In this document: in pieces, positions 42,463 to 53,624 of the stretch
How positions within the stretch are numbered: the stretch's first letter is position 1
Layout of the letters: every line of letters begins with the position of its first letter
Assembly: GCA_958450365.1 (NCBI GenBank)
Contig: CAUEEP010000755.1
Location: 124,001-188,000 of the forward strand
Direction of reading: 5' to 3'
From: Mesorhabditis belari
Lineage: Eukaryota > Nematoda > Chromadorea > Rhabditida > Rhabditidae
Length of the DNA stretch: 64,000 bases
Position numbers and translations under genes: made by a program
Notes under the pieces: model-generated
Database searches by the model: none
What the model saw: only the letters and a program-made list of their open reading frames with translations
What the model was told of the DNA's origin: nothing

Positions 42463-43512
42463 AAATGCAAAGAAAAGGCCTTTTTAGTTTCTCAATCAAT
42501 TCTAGATTTAAAAAAAAGCCTTTTTATATGAGAAAAAGTTAGTTTTAGGCTTTTGACTTGGAAAGAAATTTTGGAAAGGCTAAATCCCAACTTTTACCTC
42601 ACAAAACGATTGAATCAAGACTTATGAGCTAAAGAAAAGTAAAGATTTGAGAATTAGATTCAATGAGAATTAGATTTAAAGAGTATAGAAATATCAGAAA
42701 TCTCTTGTGATGATTGCATGATTGGTCAAGAGATTGTTGAGACGGTTCTTGCCTGAAATTCGAACCGTAATCACCGTGTCTAGTCGAGTTAAAGCCATAG
42801 ATTATTCACCAATTAAAGTACCAAATCCTAATAGAAGAAAACTGAAGAGGTTGGTGTTCGGTTGTGTCAAATCTCGTAGTCTCTAGCTGTCTCTAGCTAA
42901 TTGTAAACCATTTCACCGGGATTTTGCCAATTTTTCCGCAAAATATTATCAAATCTCAGTGATTAATTTCCTTATCTGGAACGCACAGGGCAAGTTTTGA
43001 ATAAAAAAATTGATTGAAATTAGAGAAAAAAGGGGGGTAGCTGGTATAGCTTCACTGGTATTCACTTAAATTTTAAAAATCGCTATCTAGTTATTTTTTT
43101 AGTTTTTTTTAGCTTACATGACATCCAGAATTATCAAAAATTATCAAAAAATTAGCTAGAAAACAGTTTACGATTGGTTTAAGCGTTTGGGGAAGTATCA
43201 AAGTTAGCTTTGGGGGGGGGGGGTTAGGCTTATCAGGCTTAGGCTTATCAGGCAGTAACAGTTTACGATCGGCTTAAGTGATTCTAGATTTAAAAAGAAG
43301 CACAAGAAATGCAAAGAAAATGTCTTTTTAGTTACTCAATCAATTCTAGATTTAAAAAGAAGCCTTTTTTATATGAGAAAAAGTTAGTTTTAGGGTTTTG
43401 ACTTGGAAAGAAATTTTGGAAAGGCTAAATCTCAACTTTTGCGTCACAAAACGATTGAATCAAGACTTATGAGCTAAAGAAAAGTAAAGATTTAAGTGAG
43501 AAATTAGATTTA
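42463..43512. repeat. About 200-bp direct repeats flanking the exon 3 copy
   Basis: 42463-42660 and 43305-43512 share a long near-identical sequence (GAAATGCAAAGAAAA to AAAGTAAAGATTT). The exon 3 fragment and its intron lie between them. Confidence 0.8.
42693..43230 (-). pseudogene. Duplicated piece of CADPS intron 2/exon 3, dead
   Basis: Closely matches 38081-38607: the first 60 bases of exon 3 plus its acceptor and about 465 bases of intron 2, same orientation, 1.5 kb upstream of the start exon. The donor end of exon 3 is missing. A CGA codon of the exon (Arg) is TGA here, so the copy has an in-frame stop. The copy is flanked by about 200-base direct repeats at 42463-42660 and 43305-43512. 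Confidence 0.85.
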
Positions 43513-43771
43513 AAAAGGATAAAAATACAATTTGATTGTATTTTTGTACTATTTTTGTACTATTTTAAGATAGAAAATGGATAAATAAAGGGAAATGATT
43601 GAAATGATTGAAACTTTTTGTCTTTTTTTTTCGTTTCGACAACGACAAAAATGCAATTGAATCGGCGAAGAAATGACCAAAAAAAAAAGAAATGGATTTG
43701 AGATGGATAAAAGTTGAGTGATTTGAATCATTAAGAAAGTTTTGATTAGATTCGATTTTTGATGTGAATAG

Positions 43772-43842
43772 GTGGCCCTCATGGTGTATTGGTTAAGTTC
43801 TCACTTCCAAACTGAGGGTGTGGGGTTCGGCCCCCCTAGGGT
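43772..43842 (+). pseudogene. tRNA-like sequence (Gly-TCC-like loop)
   Basis: ATGGTGTATTGGTTAAGTTC (A-box), CTTCCAA loop and GTGGGGTTCGGCCCCCC (B-box and T arm). The anticodon stem is imperfect. Confidence 0.45.
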
Positions 43843-44117
43843 TCTCTTCCCTAGCCCGTGCGCCCAGACTAGAGGTGTCTTCTCTAGAGCTGACTAGAGA
43901 TCCCTTCTCTAGCGGAGTTCACTCTTCCACTGGGTTGGCCCATTCATGGCCTGAGGTTATTAAAGCAAGAAGCCTATCTTCTATCTATCTTCTTTTCTCC
44001 CCGCCTCCAAATCGCCGAGTAAAATATCTCATCATTCTCTATGTATTTATGTGTAGATTTGTGTATTGTCTGACTGATTACGCTTTATTTCATGTCCTGA
44101 ATAAAGTATCAATATAA
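43842..44117 (+). mobile_element. Possible 3' end of a LINE-type retrotransposon
   Basis: Ends CCTGAATAAAGTATCAATAT, resembling the tails (AATAAAGTAT) of the two minus-strand LINE remnants at 45082-45477 and 51904-52540. The preceding frame encodes a hydrophobic Cys/Tyr-rich tail. No RT motif is visible, so this is tentative. Confidence 0.35.
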
Positions 44118-44514
44118 TATCGATAGAAAGTCTTCGATTTCTTCGATTTCTTCGATTTTATCGAGATTTCTTCTACCAAAAGTCTAGCAATGAAATTCTC
44201 CAAAAAAATTCTTTAAAAACAAATCTCAATCAATAGCTTACAATTTGTCAACTTTATGCCCAAGCGTGTTTTAAATCTGGATAACGATTTAGCGTTCCGC
44301 CCAGCGTGTTTTAAACCCAATTTTCCTTTTGGAGTAAGCTCACTTTACTGCTTTTGATCGCTTGACTTGGTTTGTAGTGCTAGTAAAAAACAAAAAAAAA
44401 GACCCAAGTCTCTCTAAGTGTAATTAAACTGAAATTTTATTAGCTTAATTGACTAAATCACATGTTTAAAGCGCTAACAATAAGGAAAAGCTTAAAGGCT
44501 TAGCTTAGGCTCAG

Positions 44515-44620
44515 GGTTGGACATAGGCTTAGGCTTAGGCTTAGGCTTAGCCTCAGGGTTAGGCATAGGCTTAGGCTTAGGATTTGACTTAGGCTTATGC
44601 TTATGCTTGGACTTAGTGCG
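44515..44620. repeat. Interstitial TTAGGC telomere-like repeats
   Basis: GGCTTAGGCTTAGGCTTAGG runs at 44529-44557 and 44568-44585 with variants (TTAGGCATAGGC, TTATGC). TTAGGC is the nematode telomere unit. Scattered further units occur at 38600, 43225 and 44812-44850. Confidence 0.75.
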
Positions 44621-45081
44621 AAGGCTAGTGGCTAGCGCCTCGCACTAAGTCTATTTGGGTCTGGGCTGAACCCCCATTTTCTAGATCTCAGCCGGTTCCC
44701 AGGAGCTAAGGGTACAAGCAATTGCCCTTGTGCTTTGCAACCCAAGGGGGGTATCCACGCAAAGTTTCAGATCGCTGCCATGTCTAGAATTAGGCTCAGA
44801 CTCAGACTCTTAGACTTAGGCTTAGTTTAGGCTCAGGCTTAAGCTAAGCAGGGAAAAGTTGGAGATCTATGGGTCAAGGGTTCAATTCCGGGTGTGGCCA
44901 GAATTTTTTGAGTCTTAAGAAAACGCTTAAACATGGATCTTATTGATATTGATAATTCTATATTATAATATTATTTATAATTCTCTATTTGTTGTGTGAT
45001 TTTCAGCAAAATCGGTTCACAAACGAAGACGCTAGGCCTTTAGATATAAGTAGAATGAAATAAATAAGAGAAAATGGAAAA

Positions 45082-45477
45082 AGAAAAAGTTAGAATAATA
45101 ATACTTTATTCAAACGATAAAGTGAAAGAAATCATAGAGAAATGCACATACTGAAATCAATAAGCCAATTACTTACGGCAAAGAGCCACTAGATCTAAAG
45201 CATCGATACGTTTCTTGAATATGAAAAGCGACTGAATTTCTCGTATGTCGTTTGGGAGCAAGTTCCATAATAAATAAGAAAAAATTCTTGAGAAAATGTT
45301 CAAATTTTTGAATGTTTTCTTTTCTCGAACTATAGAAAACATCAAAATGTGAGAAGAAAGGATGTTTGCGAGGATGGATGGCACGATGTCAAATTGGGAA
45401 TTGAATTTCAATACCCCATTCTGCCCATTCCCTTTTTCATCAAAAGAAAAAAAAAAACCCCACCAAAAATTAGTCAA
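45082..45477 (-). mobile_element. LINE remnant, C-terminal end of reverse transcriptase ORF
   Basis: The minus-strand ORF from 45477 to 45169 ends with NIFSRIFSYLLWNLLPNDIR and EIQSLFIFKKRIDALD. The pattern (F-S-R..LWN-LP-x-IR...SLxxFKKRI) is typical of the C-terminus of non-LTR retrotransposon reverse transcriptases. A tail with AATAAAGTATT follows at complement 45090-45105. The catalytic RT domain is absent. Confidence 0.6.
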
Positions 45478-45899
45478 TGAAAAGTCAAAAGAGAAATGTA
45501 GAATTAAAAGAAAAAGGTGATAAAAGAGGTTAAATTAGTGCAAAAGTTAGCATAATTCGTAGACTACGGCAACAATTACACAATTAGAATTATAAACGAA
45601 AAGAATTATGATACTTGAAAGCTTATAGATTCGATTTGTGATAGGAAAAATTGGGTTTTTGGGCTTTTGGGCTTTTGGGTTGGTTTTAAGAGGAAAGATA
45701 GGTGAATTGAATTGAATTATAAAATCTAAATGAAATTTTGTGGTATTTATTTGTTAATTACTTTAATTTTATGTTTTAAAATCGAAGAAATCAGGGTTTT
45801 GATTTTTCTGAAATCAAAATTTGACAAATGACTTTCTTTCAATCGAAAATTTCGGTCAAAAATGTTTTAAAACCCTTTTTTCCTCGCCGGTGAGAAATA

Positions 45900-45966
45900 G
45901 GGTGGTGGCCGACTGGCTAGCGAGTTCGCCTGCCACTCACAAGATCCGAGTTCAATCCCTGATACA
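45900..45966 (+). pseudogene. tRNA-like sequence
   Basis: GGTGGCCGACTGGCTAGCGA (A-box-like) and CCGAGTTCAATCCCTGATAC (B-box-like). A related copy lies at 46064-46128 with the same ending CCCTGATGCAAC. Confidence 0.45.
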
Positions 45967-46063
45967 ACTTTTTGGATACTTTTCTTTTTATACAGCTTCT
46001 AGTCTTTGATGCTTTAAACAATTGCTTTAAAACGCTGCTTTCTGACGGGGAAAAAGGTCTATT

Positions 46064-46128
46064 GGTGGCCTACTGGATAACGATTTAGCGTTCCGCCTAG
46101 AGCATGGGGGTTCGTTCCCTGATGCAAC
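46064..46128 (+). pseudogene. tRNA-like sequence
   Basis: GGTGGCCTACTGGATAACGA and GGGGGTTCGTTCCCTGATGC. Its centre ATAACGATTTAGCGTTCCGC also occurs at 44281-44300. Confidence 0.45.
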
Positions 46129-46527
46129 GTTTTAAACCTTTTTCTTTTGGAATTTCTAGCTTTGAGATTTCAGAGACAATTCGACATTCAACAAATTCGA
46201 CAAATCAGACTTCTAGCTTAAACTTAAAGTTTATAGTTTAACTAGTCTTTATAAAAGATTAGTGAAACTATAAACTTTAACTCTATAAACCCAAATTTTC
46301 ATGGTTTCAAAATGCTTATAAAAAGAAATCCACTGAAAAACTCGCAAACAAATCCCGTTCTTCGGCTTATTCTCCGTTTTTTTTTTATAAATATCAGTCT
46401 CTCATTGGTCAATTGCTAATTTCGAAAGAAATCTTTAAAAGAAAGAAGCTAGTTTTAAAAGAAATAAGCTTTAAAAATAGACTTAAAAAGGGCTTAAATT
46501 GATCAATTTTTGAATTTGGATAACTAA

Positions 46528-46804
46528 CGTATTTTCTGTAATAGTAGTGCGCACTACTATTTTTCCAACCCCCCTCCAGCCTGCACTACTATTACAGACT
46601 ACACTACTATTACAGACTGCACTACTATTACAGACTGTACTACTATTACAGACTGCACTACTATTACAGACTACACTACTATTACAGACTGCACTACTAT
46701 TACAGACTGTACTACTATTACAGACTGCACTACTATTACAGACTGCACTACTATTATAGACTGCACTACTATTGCAGACTGCACTATTACAGAAAATACG
46801 GTAA
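46528..46804. mobile_element. CTATTACAGACTGCACTA array inside an inverted-repeat element
   Basis: Ends are ACGTATTTTCTGTAATAGTA and ATTACAGAAAATACGGT. Inside are about ten copies of a 21-base unit CACTACTATTACAGACTG. The arrangement matches the other CTAATAGTAGTGCAC elements with an expanded middle. Confidence 0.75.
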
Positions 46805-47127
46805 TCCAAAATCTTTTTTTTTTCGTTAAAATTTGCTATTACGAATTCACCAATGAAATTTCGCTGTTAGACCTCAAAGGCTGTAATTTTTTTTTTTCGA
46901 TTTCTTTATCGTCAGCCATTTGTTGAGATGTTTAAAGGCCGAAAAAGGCAACGTTTTTTTCGACGATAGGGAAAATCTCGAAAAAGGATGCATTATTGCT
47001 TGGGGGGAAGGTAAAAGAAGGAGACAAATGAAAGCAGGAAATGATTCAGGGAAAGCTTTTAAGTGAAAAACAAGAAAATCTTTAAGAAAGGAACACTTTT
47101 TTTGAGATCAGATTTGTGGATAATAGG

Positions 47128-47410
47128 GGAGTGGGACAAATGCGATCTTTTTCTTTGCGCACCCGAACATTTGCGCACCTTTTTTTGCGCACTTAGCCCA
47201 TTAGCCCACCTTTAACGTTTTAAAAACGTTAAACAAATTTTCTCGCGTTTTAAAAAAGCTCTAAAAAGCTAATATTAATCAATTTCTATTCCAAAAGTTG
47301 TTTTCTAGGTTTTTTTGGGTAATTTGAGGGCGTAGAATCAAAATTTTGACATCACAGAGCGTGTGGAACGAATTTGAAAGACAAAACGGCTAGATCAGAT
47401 TGCAGAAAAT
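47128..47410. mobile_element. Half of a GGTGCGC-type hairpin element
   Basis: Matches the left half of the 20318-20807 element (GGGAGTGGGACAAATGCGAT to AAACGGCTAGATCAGATTGC), without the right arm. The inner part recurs at 47620-47700. Confidence 0.75.
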
Positions 47411-47948
47411 TGTTGTCGCCATAAGATTTCGAGTTCTCGAGAAGTTTTGCGGTGGATTGAAAAGTGATCTATTCTAAAAGGCTAAAAGGATCAATTCTAA
47501 ATTCTAAAAGGTCAAAACGAAAAGTGATTGACTAAAAATTGCATACATAGTTTACTAAAAGAGACAAAAGATAAGGAAAACTTTTTCAAAAACGTCTCTT
47601 CGTTGGGCGTAGAATCGAATTGAGGGCGTAGAATCAAAATTTTGACATCACAGAGCGTGTGGAACGAATTTGAAAGACAAAATGGCTAGATCAGATTGCA
47701 GAAAATTGTTGTCGCCATAAGATTTCGAGTTCTCGAGAAGTTTTGCGGTGGATTGAAAAGTAATCTATTCTAAAAGGCTAAAATGATCAATTCTAAATTC
47801 TAAAAGGCCAAAACGAAAAGTGATCGACTAAAAATTGCATACATAGTTTAATAAAAGAGACAAAAGATAAGGAAAACTTCGGCTACGACAGAAAGATTCG
47901 AAAAGAAGCTTTTTTATCTCTATTTGACGATCCCTTAGACATGGATGC

Positions 47949-48023
47949 GTGGCGGAGGGGATAGTGGTCTTGGTTACGAGGTGATTTGAGTTTTGTTTTG
48001 CCCTGGTTCGATTCCGCTCACGT
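47949..48023 (+). pseudogene. tRNA-like sequence
   Basis: GTGGCGGAGGGGATAGTGGT (A-box-like) and CCCTGGTTCGATTCCGCTCA (B-box). It has Ser/Leu-type length. Acceptor pairing is partial (CGTGGC with GCTCACG). Confidence 0.45.
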
Positions 48024-48074
48024 TAATCTTGTCATACAAGGAAAAAGAAACTTAAAACGTTAAAATGGACATTA

Positions 48075-48385
48075 AGGTTAGCTAGCTAAACTAGTAAACT
48101 AGCTTTAAACTAGCTTTATACTAGGTTTAGAATGGTTTTAAACTAGCTTTGAACTAGGTTTAAAATGGCTTTAAACTAGCTTTAAACTAGGTTTAAACTA
48201 GGTTTAAACTAGGTTTAAACTAGCTTTAAACTAGCTTTAGAATGGCTTTAAACTAGCTTTAAACTAGGTTTAAACTAGGTTTAAACTAGGTTTAAACTAG
48301 CTTTGAACTAGCTTTGAACTAGGTTTAGAATGGCTTTAAAATGGCTTTAAACTAGCTTTAAACTAGCTTTAAACTATCTTTAAAA
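48075..48385. repeat. TTTAAACTAGC/TTTAAACTAGG array
   Basis: About 25 units of 12 bases, TTTAAACTAG(C/G)T with TTTAAAATGGCT variants. Confidence 0.95.
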
Positions 48386-48989
48386 TGGACTTTACATGAT
48401 CATTTCGCCATAAGATTTCGAGTTCTTGCGTTGGATTGAAAAGTGATCTATTCTAAAAGGCTAAAATGATCAATTCTAAATTCTAAAAGGCCAAAACGAA
48501 AAGTGATCGACTAAAAATTGCATACATAGTTTACTAAAAGAGACAAAAGATAAGGAAAACTTTTTCAAAAACGTCTCTTCGTTGGGAGTTTTCGATTTTG
48601 TTTGGTGGATCTTCAGGGAAAAGAACAAAAAAAAAGCCTTTTCAGCTTTGTCAAAAAATATGCCGACATTCGACCTCTCTTTTCTCGCTTTTTCTTTGGC
48701 TTTTCTGGCTTTTTTTTAGCTTTTTTGGCTTTTTTGACTTTTTAAGGGAACTCCCAAGAGAATTTAGGGTGGAAAAGACATTGAAGATGAAAGGTTTGTG
48801 CACAATTTTGAAAGTTTTCTTTCAGTTTTTTCAGTTTTCCCCTATTTCTTTCGTTCGGCTCCCCGGAGATCCCAAAAATGAACACAGTTTTGTGAAAATT
48901 TTTTCGTAAAATATTTTTGATTTTGAATTAGATTAAGAATTGCATTGATGAGCTTCGGTTTTTGAGAGGGAAATGCTATCAAAAAGGTT

Positions 48990-49250
48990 TCAAAAAGGTT
49001 TCAAAGCTTTCAAAGCTTTCAATGCTTTTAGAGAATGCTTTCAATGCTTTCAATGCTTCCAAAGCTTTCAAAGCTTTCAATGTTTTCAATGCTTTCAATG
49101 CTTTCAATGCTTTCAATGCTTCCAAAGCTTTCAAAGCTTTCAAAGCTTTCAAGGCTTTCAAAGCTTTCAAGGCTTTCAGAGCTTTCAGAAAATGCTTGCA
49201 AAGCTTTCCAGGCTTGCTTTCAGAAAATGCTTTCAAACCTTTCAAAAACC
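48990..49250. repeat. TTTCAATGC/TTTCAAAGC 9-base array
   Basis: About 28 units of 9 bases. The period is a multiple of three, so Phe-Gln and Lys-Ala-like repeats appear in several frames. Confidence 0.95.
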
Positions 49251-50138
49251 TTCCAATAGTTGATCTTAAGCTTGCCTAATGAAATAGTCAAGAATTAAGA
49301 AAAGATCTGGGAAAAGAAAGAGAAGATTCTTTATAAAAACAAGTTTAAATCAAGCTATCAATCGCTAGAATCAGATTTTTATGGTATCAAGCTTTAATCC
49401 AAGCTTTAATCCAAGCTTTAATTCAAGCTTTGACTTGACTAAAGTTGATCATCTCCAAGTTGATCATCAGTTGATCATCTAAAGTTATGCCAGAGCAAAG
49501 CCATAACCAAACCAAGTTCAAAATCGCTTTCAAATCCTGCTCGAAAGGGTTTAGAGTCTAGATTAGAGTCTAGATTTCTTGGCTGATTGGCTGATTGGCT
49601 GATTTAGGTTATCAGGCTTGCATTTAAGGGGTTTAAGTACTTGAAAACCTGACAATGATCATCGAATCTTCAGAAAATGTTCTAAAAAGTGTTCTAGAGA
49701 AAAAAAAAAGCTTTTCAATGTTCAACTAGATTCAAATAAAACCTTTCTAAAAGTACAGAAAAGAAGCAAAAAGTAAAACAAGTATATTTTGCGTTTATTT
49801 TAAAATGCTCAAATTTAAGCTCAAAGACTCAAAGAAAGCGAAGAATCGATGCACTAGAAAGCGTGCGTTTCTATGGGAAAAGGTCGTTGAAGTCGAAGTG
49901 AAAATATCGAGATATCGAGCAATTTCTTGAAGAAAAGCGAGCTAATCGCAAGTGTTTCTGTTTCTTTCTGCAAAGCATTATCCCCAAGCATCAGAAGAAA
50001 AAAAAAAGGCCGAATAGGGGTCCCGTGGTTTGTGCATAATTTATGTGAAGTGAGCGGCTGTCTCTTTTTTTTTTCGCGAATGCTAAACCCCTTTTCACTC
50101 ACCTCGTCTCATTTCACATTGAATTTTTATCTCATTTA

Positions 50139-50458
50139 CCGTATTTTCTCTAATAGTAGGGCAACCGGCACCCGTGCCTATTCTACGGCTTTCAAATTAG
50201 CGGAAATTAGCTTACCTTCATTTTTGTATATAATAACTATACAGAATACCATCTTTCTCTAATAGTAGAGCCGTGTTGATGCCTATTTTACTGTTTCCAA
50301 GCTTTCACAGAAGCTCAACACTCAAATCCCCCACTAGATCTCATCGTCAGCTACATTTCCCTCCCCCACATCGATAGTTTCTGATAAGCGGTTCTCGAGA
50401 TTTCGAGGGATTTAGGCGACGCTGATGGTGCACTACTCTATTAGAGAGAATACGGTAT
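50139..50458. mobile_element. CTCTAATAGTAG element, copy 6
   Basis: Starts ACCGTATTTTCTCTAATAGT and ends CTCTATTAGAGAGAATACGG. The core matches the 41364 copy (CAAATCCCCCACTAGATCTC, GATAAGCGGTTCTCGAGAT). A second, partial left end lies at 50243. Confidence 0.75.
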
Positions 50459-50721
50459 GTTACGTCCGTTTACGAACTGAGGGATCTTTAAAAGATAATT
50501 GCCATAACTTCGAGCTTAAATTTCTTGGTGTTGGTGCGTCTAATTTAAATAGTTTTTGTACTAAATGATAGAGAAAGACTTGGCGCATCTAATGACGTCA
50601 AGAATATAGAAATAAACAGCTCAACACCAAGAAATTTGAGCTTAAAGTTAGATTTCCAATGGGAAAAAGGTCAGAAGCTAAGAGTAAGGCATAAAGCTAT
50701 AGCCTGCAATGGGATACGTGT

Positions 50722-50787
50722 GCATTTAGCTCATTGGTAGAGCGCTCAAGCGAGAGATCGCGGGTTCGAGTCCTAGCGCCGACCAGG
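50722..50787 (+). pseudogene. tRNA-like sequence
   Basis: CATTTAGCTCATTGGTAGAG (strong D arm) and GCGGGTTCGAGTCCTAGC (strong B-box), but the anticodon arm is truncated and acceptor ends do not pair. Confidence 0.55.
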
Positions 50788-51294
50788 TTTGTATTCTACA
50801 CCCATCAAAGAACCGGTGTGTCCAACTCTGGTTCTTTGATGAACCGAAGTGGATCTCAGGATCAATCCTGACACCTAGTGAGCCTTTGTTAGAGATCTGG
50901 CCTGTTTTCTGTAAGTCAGAATTGCAGCAAAACAAAGTCAAGATCTTAGCTTGATCCGGAAACTATTCATAATTAATATTTGAGTCAAAAATGAATAAAA
51001 ACCTTAGAGCTATGGGTTAAACTGTTCCAAACTCAAAAGTTTTCTAAAATCAGGCCAAGAGACCAAGGTCACTTTGCTAAAAAGCTCAAAAATCTCTCAA
51101 GAATCAGGAAAAACTTTTTCTACCTGACTCTAGCACTTTTTAAGTATATGTTCCAGATAAAACGCTAGATGAAACCAAGGTTTATTGCTAAACTGTCAGA
51201 TAATACTTTCTAGAAAGTCTGTTGCCTCTAACAAGTCAGTTTAAAACCAATAACTGTACCAAGGATTTGATCTTTTGAGCATTGAGCAATTAAG

Positions 51295-51372
51295 CAGCAG
51301 TTAGCAGCAGCAGTTAGCAGCAGCAGTTAGCAGCAGCAGTTAGCAGCCAGCAGCAGTCAACAGCAACAGTTA
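51295..51372. repeat. CAGCAGTTAGCAG array
   Basis: Repeats of AGCAGCAGTTAGC. Confidence 0.85.
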
Positions 51373-51903
51373 GAAAATCGATTACAGACAAGTGCTTCTA
51401 TTTTCCAAGAGATTGGGTTTATGAGTTGGACAGGATGGTTCTGGGTTGAGGCTGGGACTATCAAAAATTGGTATAACGACCACTAGAGCTTCAAGATCAT
51501 CTACAGATCATTTTAAAGCTTTCGAGACTATTGGACCTCTTGCTTACCGGGCGAACGAACCAATGAGCTCTATCCCAGTCAGGGTTTGGTCTTAAGCTCT
51601 ACTTTGGTAGAAGGATTTGGTAGAAATTGATAGAAAAAGGAAAAGCCAATGAAATCAACCAATAAATGAAAGAAAAAGAGCGTAACTTGAGCCGACTCAT
51701 TATTTCACTCATAGCAAAAAAAAAATGCAATTATTCATCAGAGAGAGAATTCATATTTCGACACAACCCAAAACCCGTTGAGGGAAATGAGAAATTCGAT
51801 CCGCTAAATGGCCTTTGATTCGGGAAATATTTCGAGAATTTTTGAGGAATTGAGGAAGGAGGAAAAACAAATTTCAGTACGACATTTGACAATTTATTTT
51901 ACT

Positions 51904-52540
51904 TTACTTTACTTTAGATACTTTATTCAGGAGCTGAGATAAGGTGCGCTAGATTTTAAGATATTAATAAACATCAATTCATACAGATAACACGAAAAGA
52001 GCCGATAAAAAGCAACACGATATAATGTATGCAATATATGGGGTAGCATAGATAACGTCAATGATTCACTAGAGCTTCAAGATCAAGATCATCTAGAGCT
52101 TCAAGATCATCTAGAGCTTCAAGATCAAGATCATCTAGAGCTTCAAGATCATCTAGAGCTTCAAGATCAAGATCATCTAGGGCTTCAAGATCATCTAGAG
52201 CTTCAAGATCGAGATCAAAATCATCTACAGATCATTTTAAAGCTTTCGAGACGATTGAACCCTCTCAAAACTCTGGGGAGTCAATCCACTAGATCCACAA
52301 CAATCCACGCTAACAGTCCACTAGGGCTTCAAGGTCAAGATCATGATTGAAATTGAACAATTTTCCCTTGTCGATTCCAAATTCTGGCATTTCTTATTGG
52401 AAAAGAGTTATACGCAAACTTATTGGAGGTGACTGGAATTTCAAAAACGAAAGAACCTCTCCATGAACTAACTGTGGGATTAAGTTTGAATAAATCTCAA
52501 AAAAGAGGGGTAGGTTGCCATTAGATGTAATATATGGGTA
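51904..52540 (-). mobile_element. LINE remnant with C-terminal RT-ORF fragment
   Basis: On the minus strand 52449-52341 codes FEIPVTSNKFAYNSFPIRNA then RIWNRQGK, ending in TGA. This resembles the C-terminal end of LINE reverse transcriptase ORFs. The 3' tail GAATAAAGTATCTAAAGTAA lies at complement 51905-51931. A tandem array (52075-52225) sits inside the 3' UTR. A second fragment with the same end occurs at 52946-53040. Confidence 0.6.
52072..52225. repeat. CTAGAGCTTCAAGATCAAGATCAT array
   Basis: About six alternating 18- and 24-base units. A single unit also occurs at 51484. Confidence 0.9.
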
Positions 52541-52552
52541 GCATAGATAACG

Positions 52553-52945
52553 TCAACAATCCACTAGATCCACAACAATCCATTAGCTCACAACAATCTA
52601 CTAGATCCACAACAATCCACTAGATCCACAACAATCCACTAGCTCCACAACAATCTACTAGCTCCACAACAATCCACTAGATTCACAACAATCCACTAGA
52701 TCCACAACAATCCACTAGATCCACAACAATCCACTAGCTCCACAACAATCCACTAGATTCACAACAATCCACTAGATCCATAACAATCCACTAGATCCAC
52801 AACAATCCAATAGATCCACAACAATCCACTAGATCCATAACAATCCACTAGATCCACAACAATCCACTAGATCCACAACAATCCACTAGCTCCACAACAA
52901 TCCACTAGATCCATAACAATCCACTAGATCCATAACAATCCACTA
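52553..52945. repeat. ACAACAATCCACTAGATCC 18- to 19-base array
   Basis: About 21 units CACAACAATCCACTAGATC with CTC, TTC and ATAAC variants, lying between two LINE-tail fragments. Confidence 0.95.
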
Positions 52946-53326
52946 GAGCTTCAAGTTCAAGATCATGATTGAAATTGAACAATTTTCCCTTGTTCATTGT
53001 TGAAATGGTTGTTGATCAAAGAGAATTTCTCCCGGAGCAGCAACTGATTTAAATCTTCAGTCATCTAGTGAAGTAACTAACTGCTTTTGCCTGGCTGTCC
53101 TGAATTGGTCAAGTTCTTGGGTTTATGTCTAGAACCTGATGCTTGATTTCAAGATCCAGCTGTTTCCTATTGTTATAATCTATGCTTAGGATGCAAATTT
53201 TGCATTGTAATCACAAAAGATTCACAAATTCTACAAACGATGGCTTACCAAAATCGAATCATCAAAACAAAAAAAAAGCAAGGAAATGATTAAGAAATTG
53301 TTCTTAGCCATTCTTAGCCATTCTTA

Positions 53327-53410
53327 GCCGTCGTAGCTGATTGGATAGAAGTCTTTTCTTCTAGTCCGTTCTAGTCTTCTAGTCTAGTTAAGGGTTCGAT
53401 CCTAGCGGCT
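53327..53410 (+). pseudogene. tRNA-like sequence with expanded middle
   Basis: GCCGTCGTAGCTGATTGGAT (acceptor and D arm) and AAGGGTTCGATCCTAGCGGC (T arm and acceptor; GCCG pairs with CGGC). Between them TCTAGTC(C/T) repeats (TCTTCTAGTCCGTTCTAGTC) replace the anticodon region. Confidence 0.5.
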
Positions 53411-53624
53411 GCATTGATGCAGAAAGATGCATTCTTTTTCCCATTCTTATGGGTTTTAACAACATTTAAGCAATAGGGGAAACTAAGGGTAACTAATTTC
53501 CTCCTTTATCTTGTAATTCATTCTTCATATCGAATAAATATACTTATTTGTTAGTTGAATACAAAGTAAACCAAAAATTACTGTTTTAATTTGAAGTTTA
53601 AAAATTAGAAAGTTTTATTTAAAT

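Larger units (their letters stand above)
47408..48597. repeat. About 180-bp segment present three times
   Basis: 47415-47605, 47712-47880 and 48408-48592 share GCCATAAGATTTCGAGTTCT, GAAAAGTGATCTATTCTAAA and GACAAAAGATAAGGAAAACT. The third copy has a deletion near its start. Confidence 0.8.
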
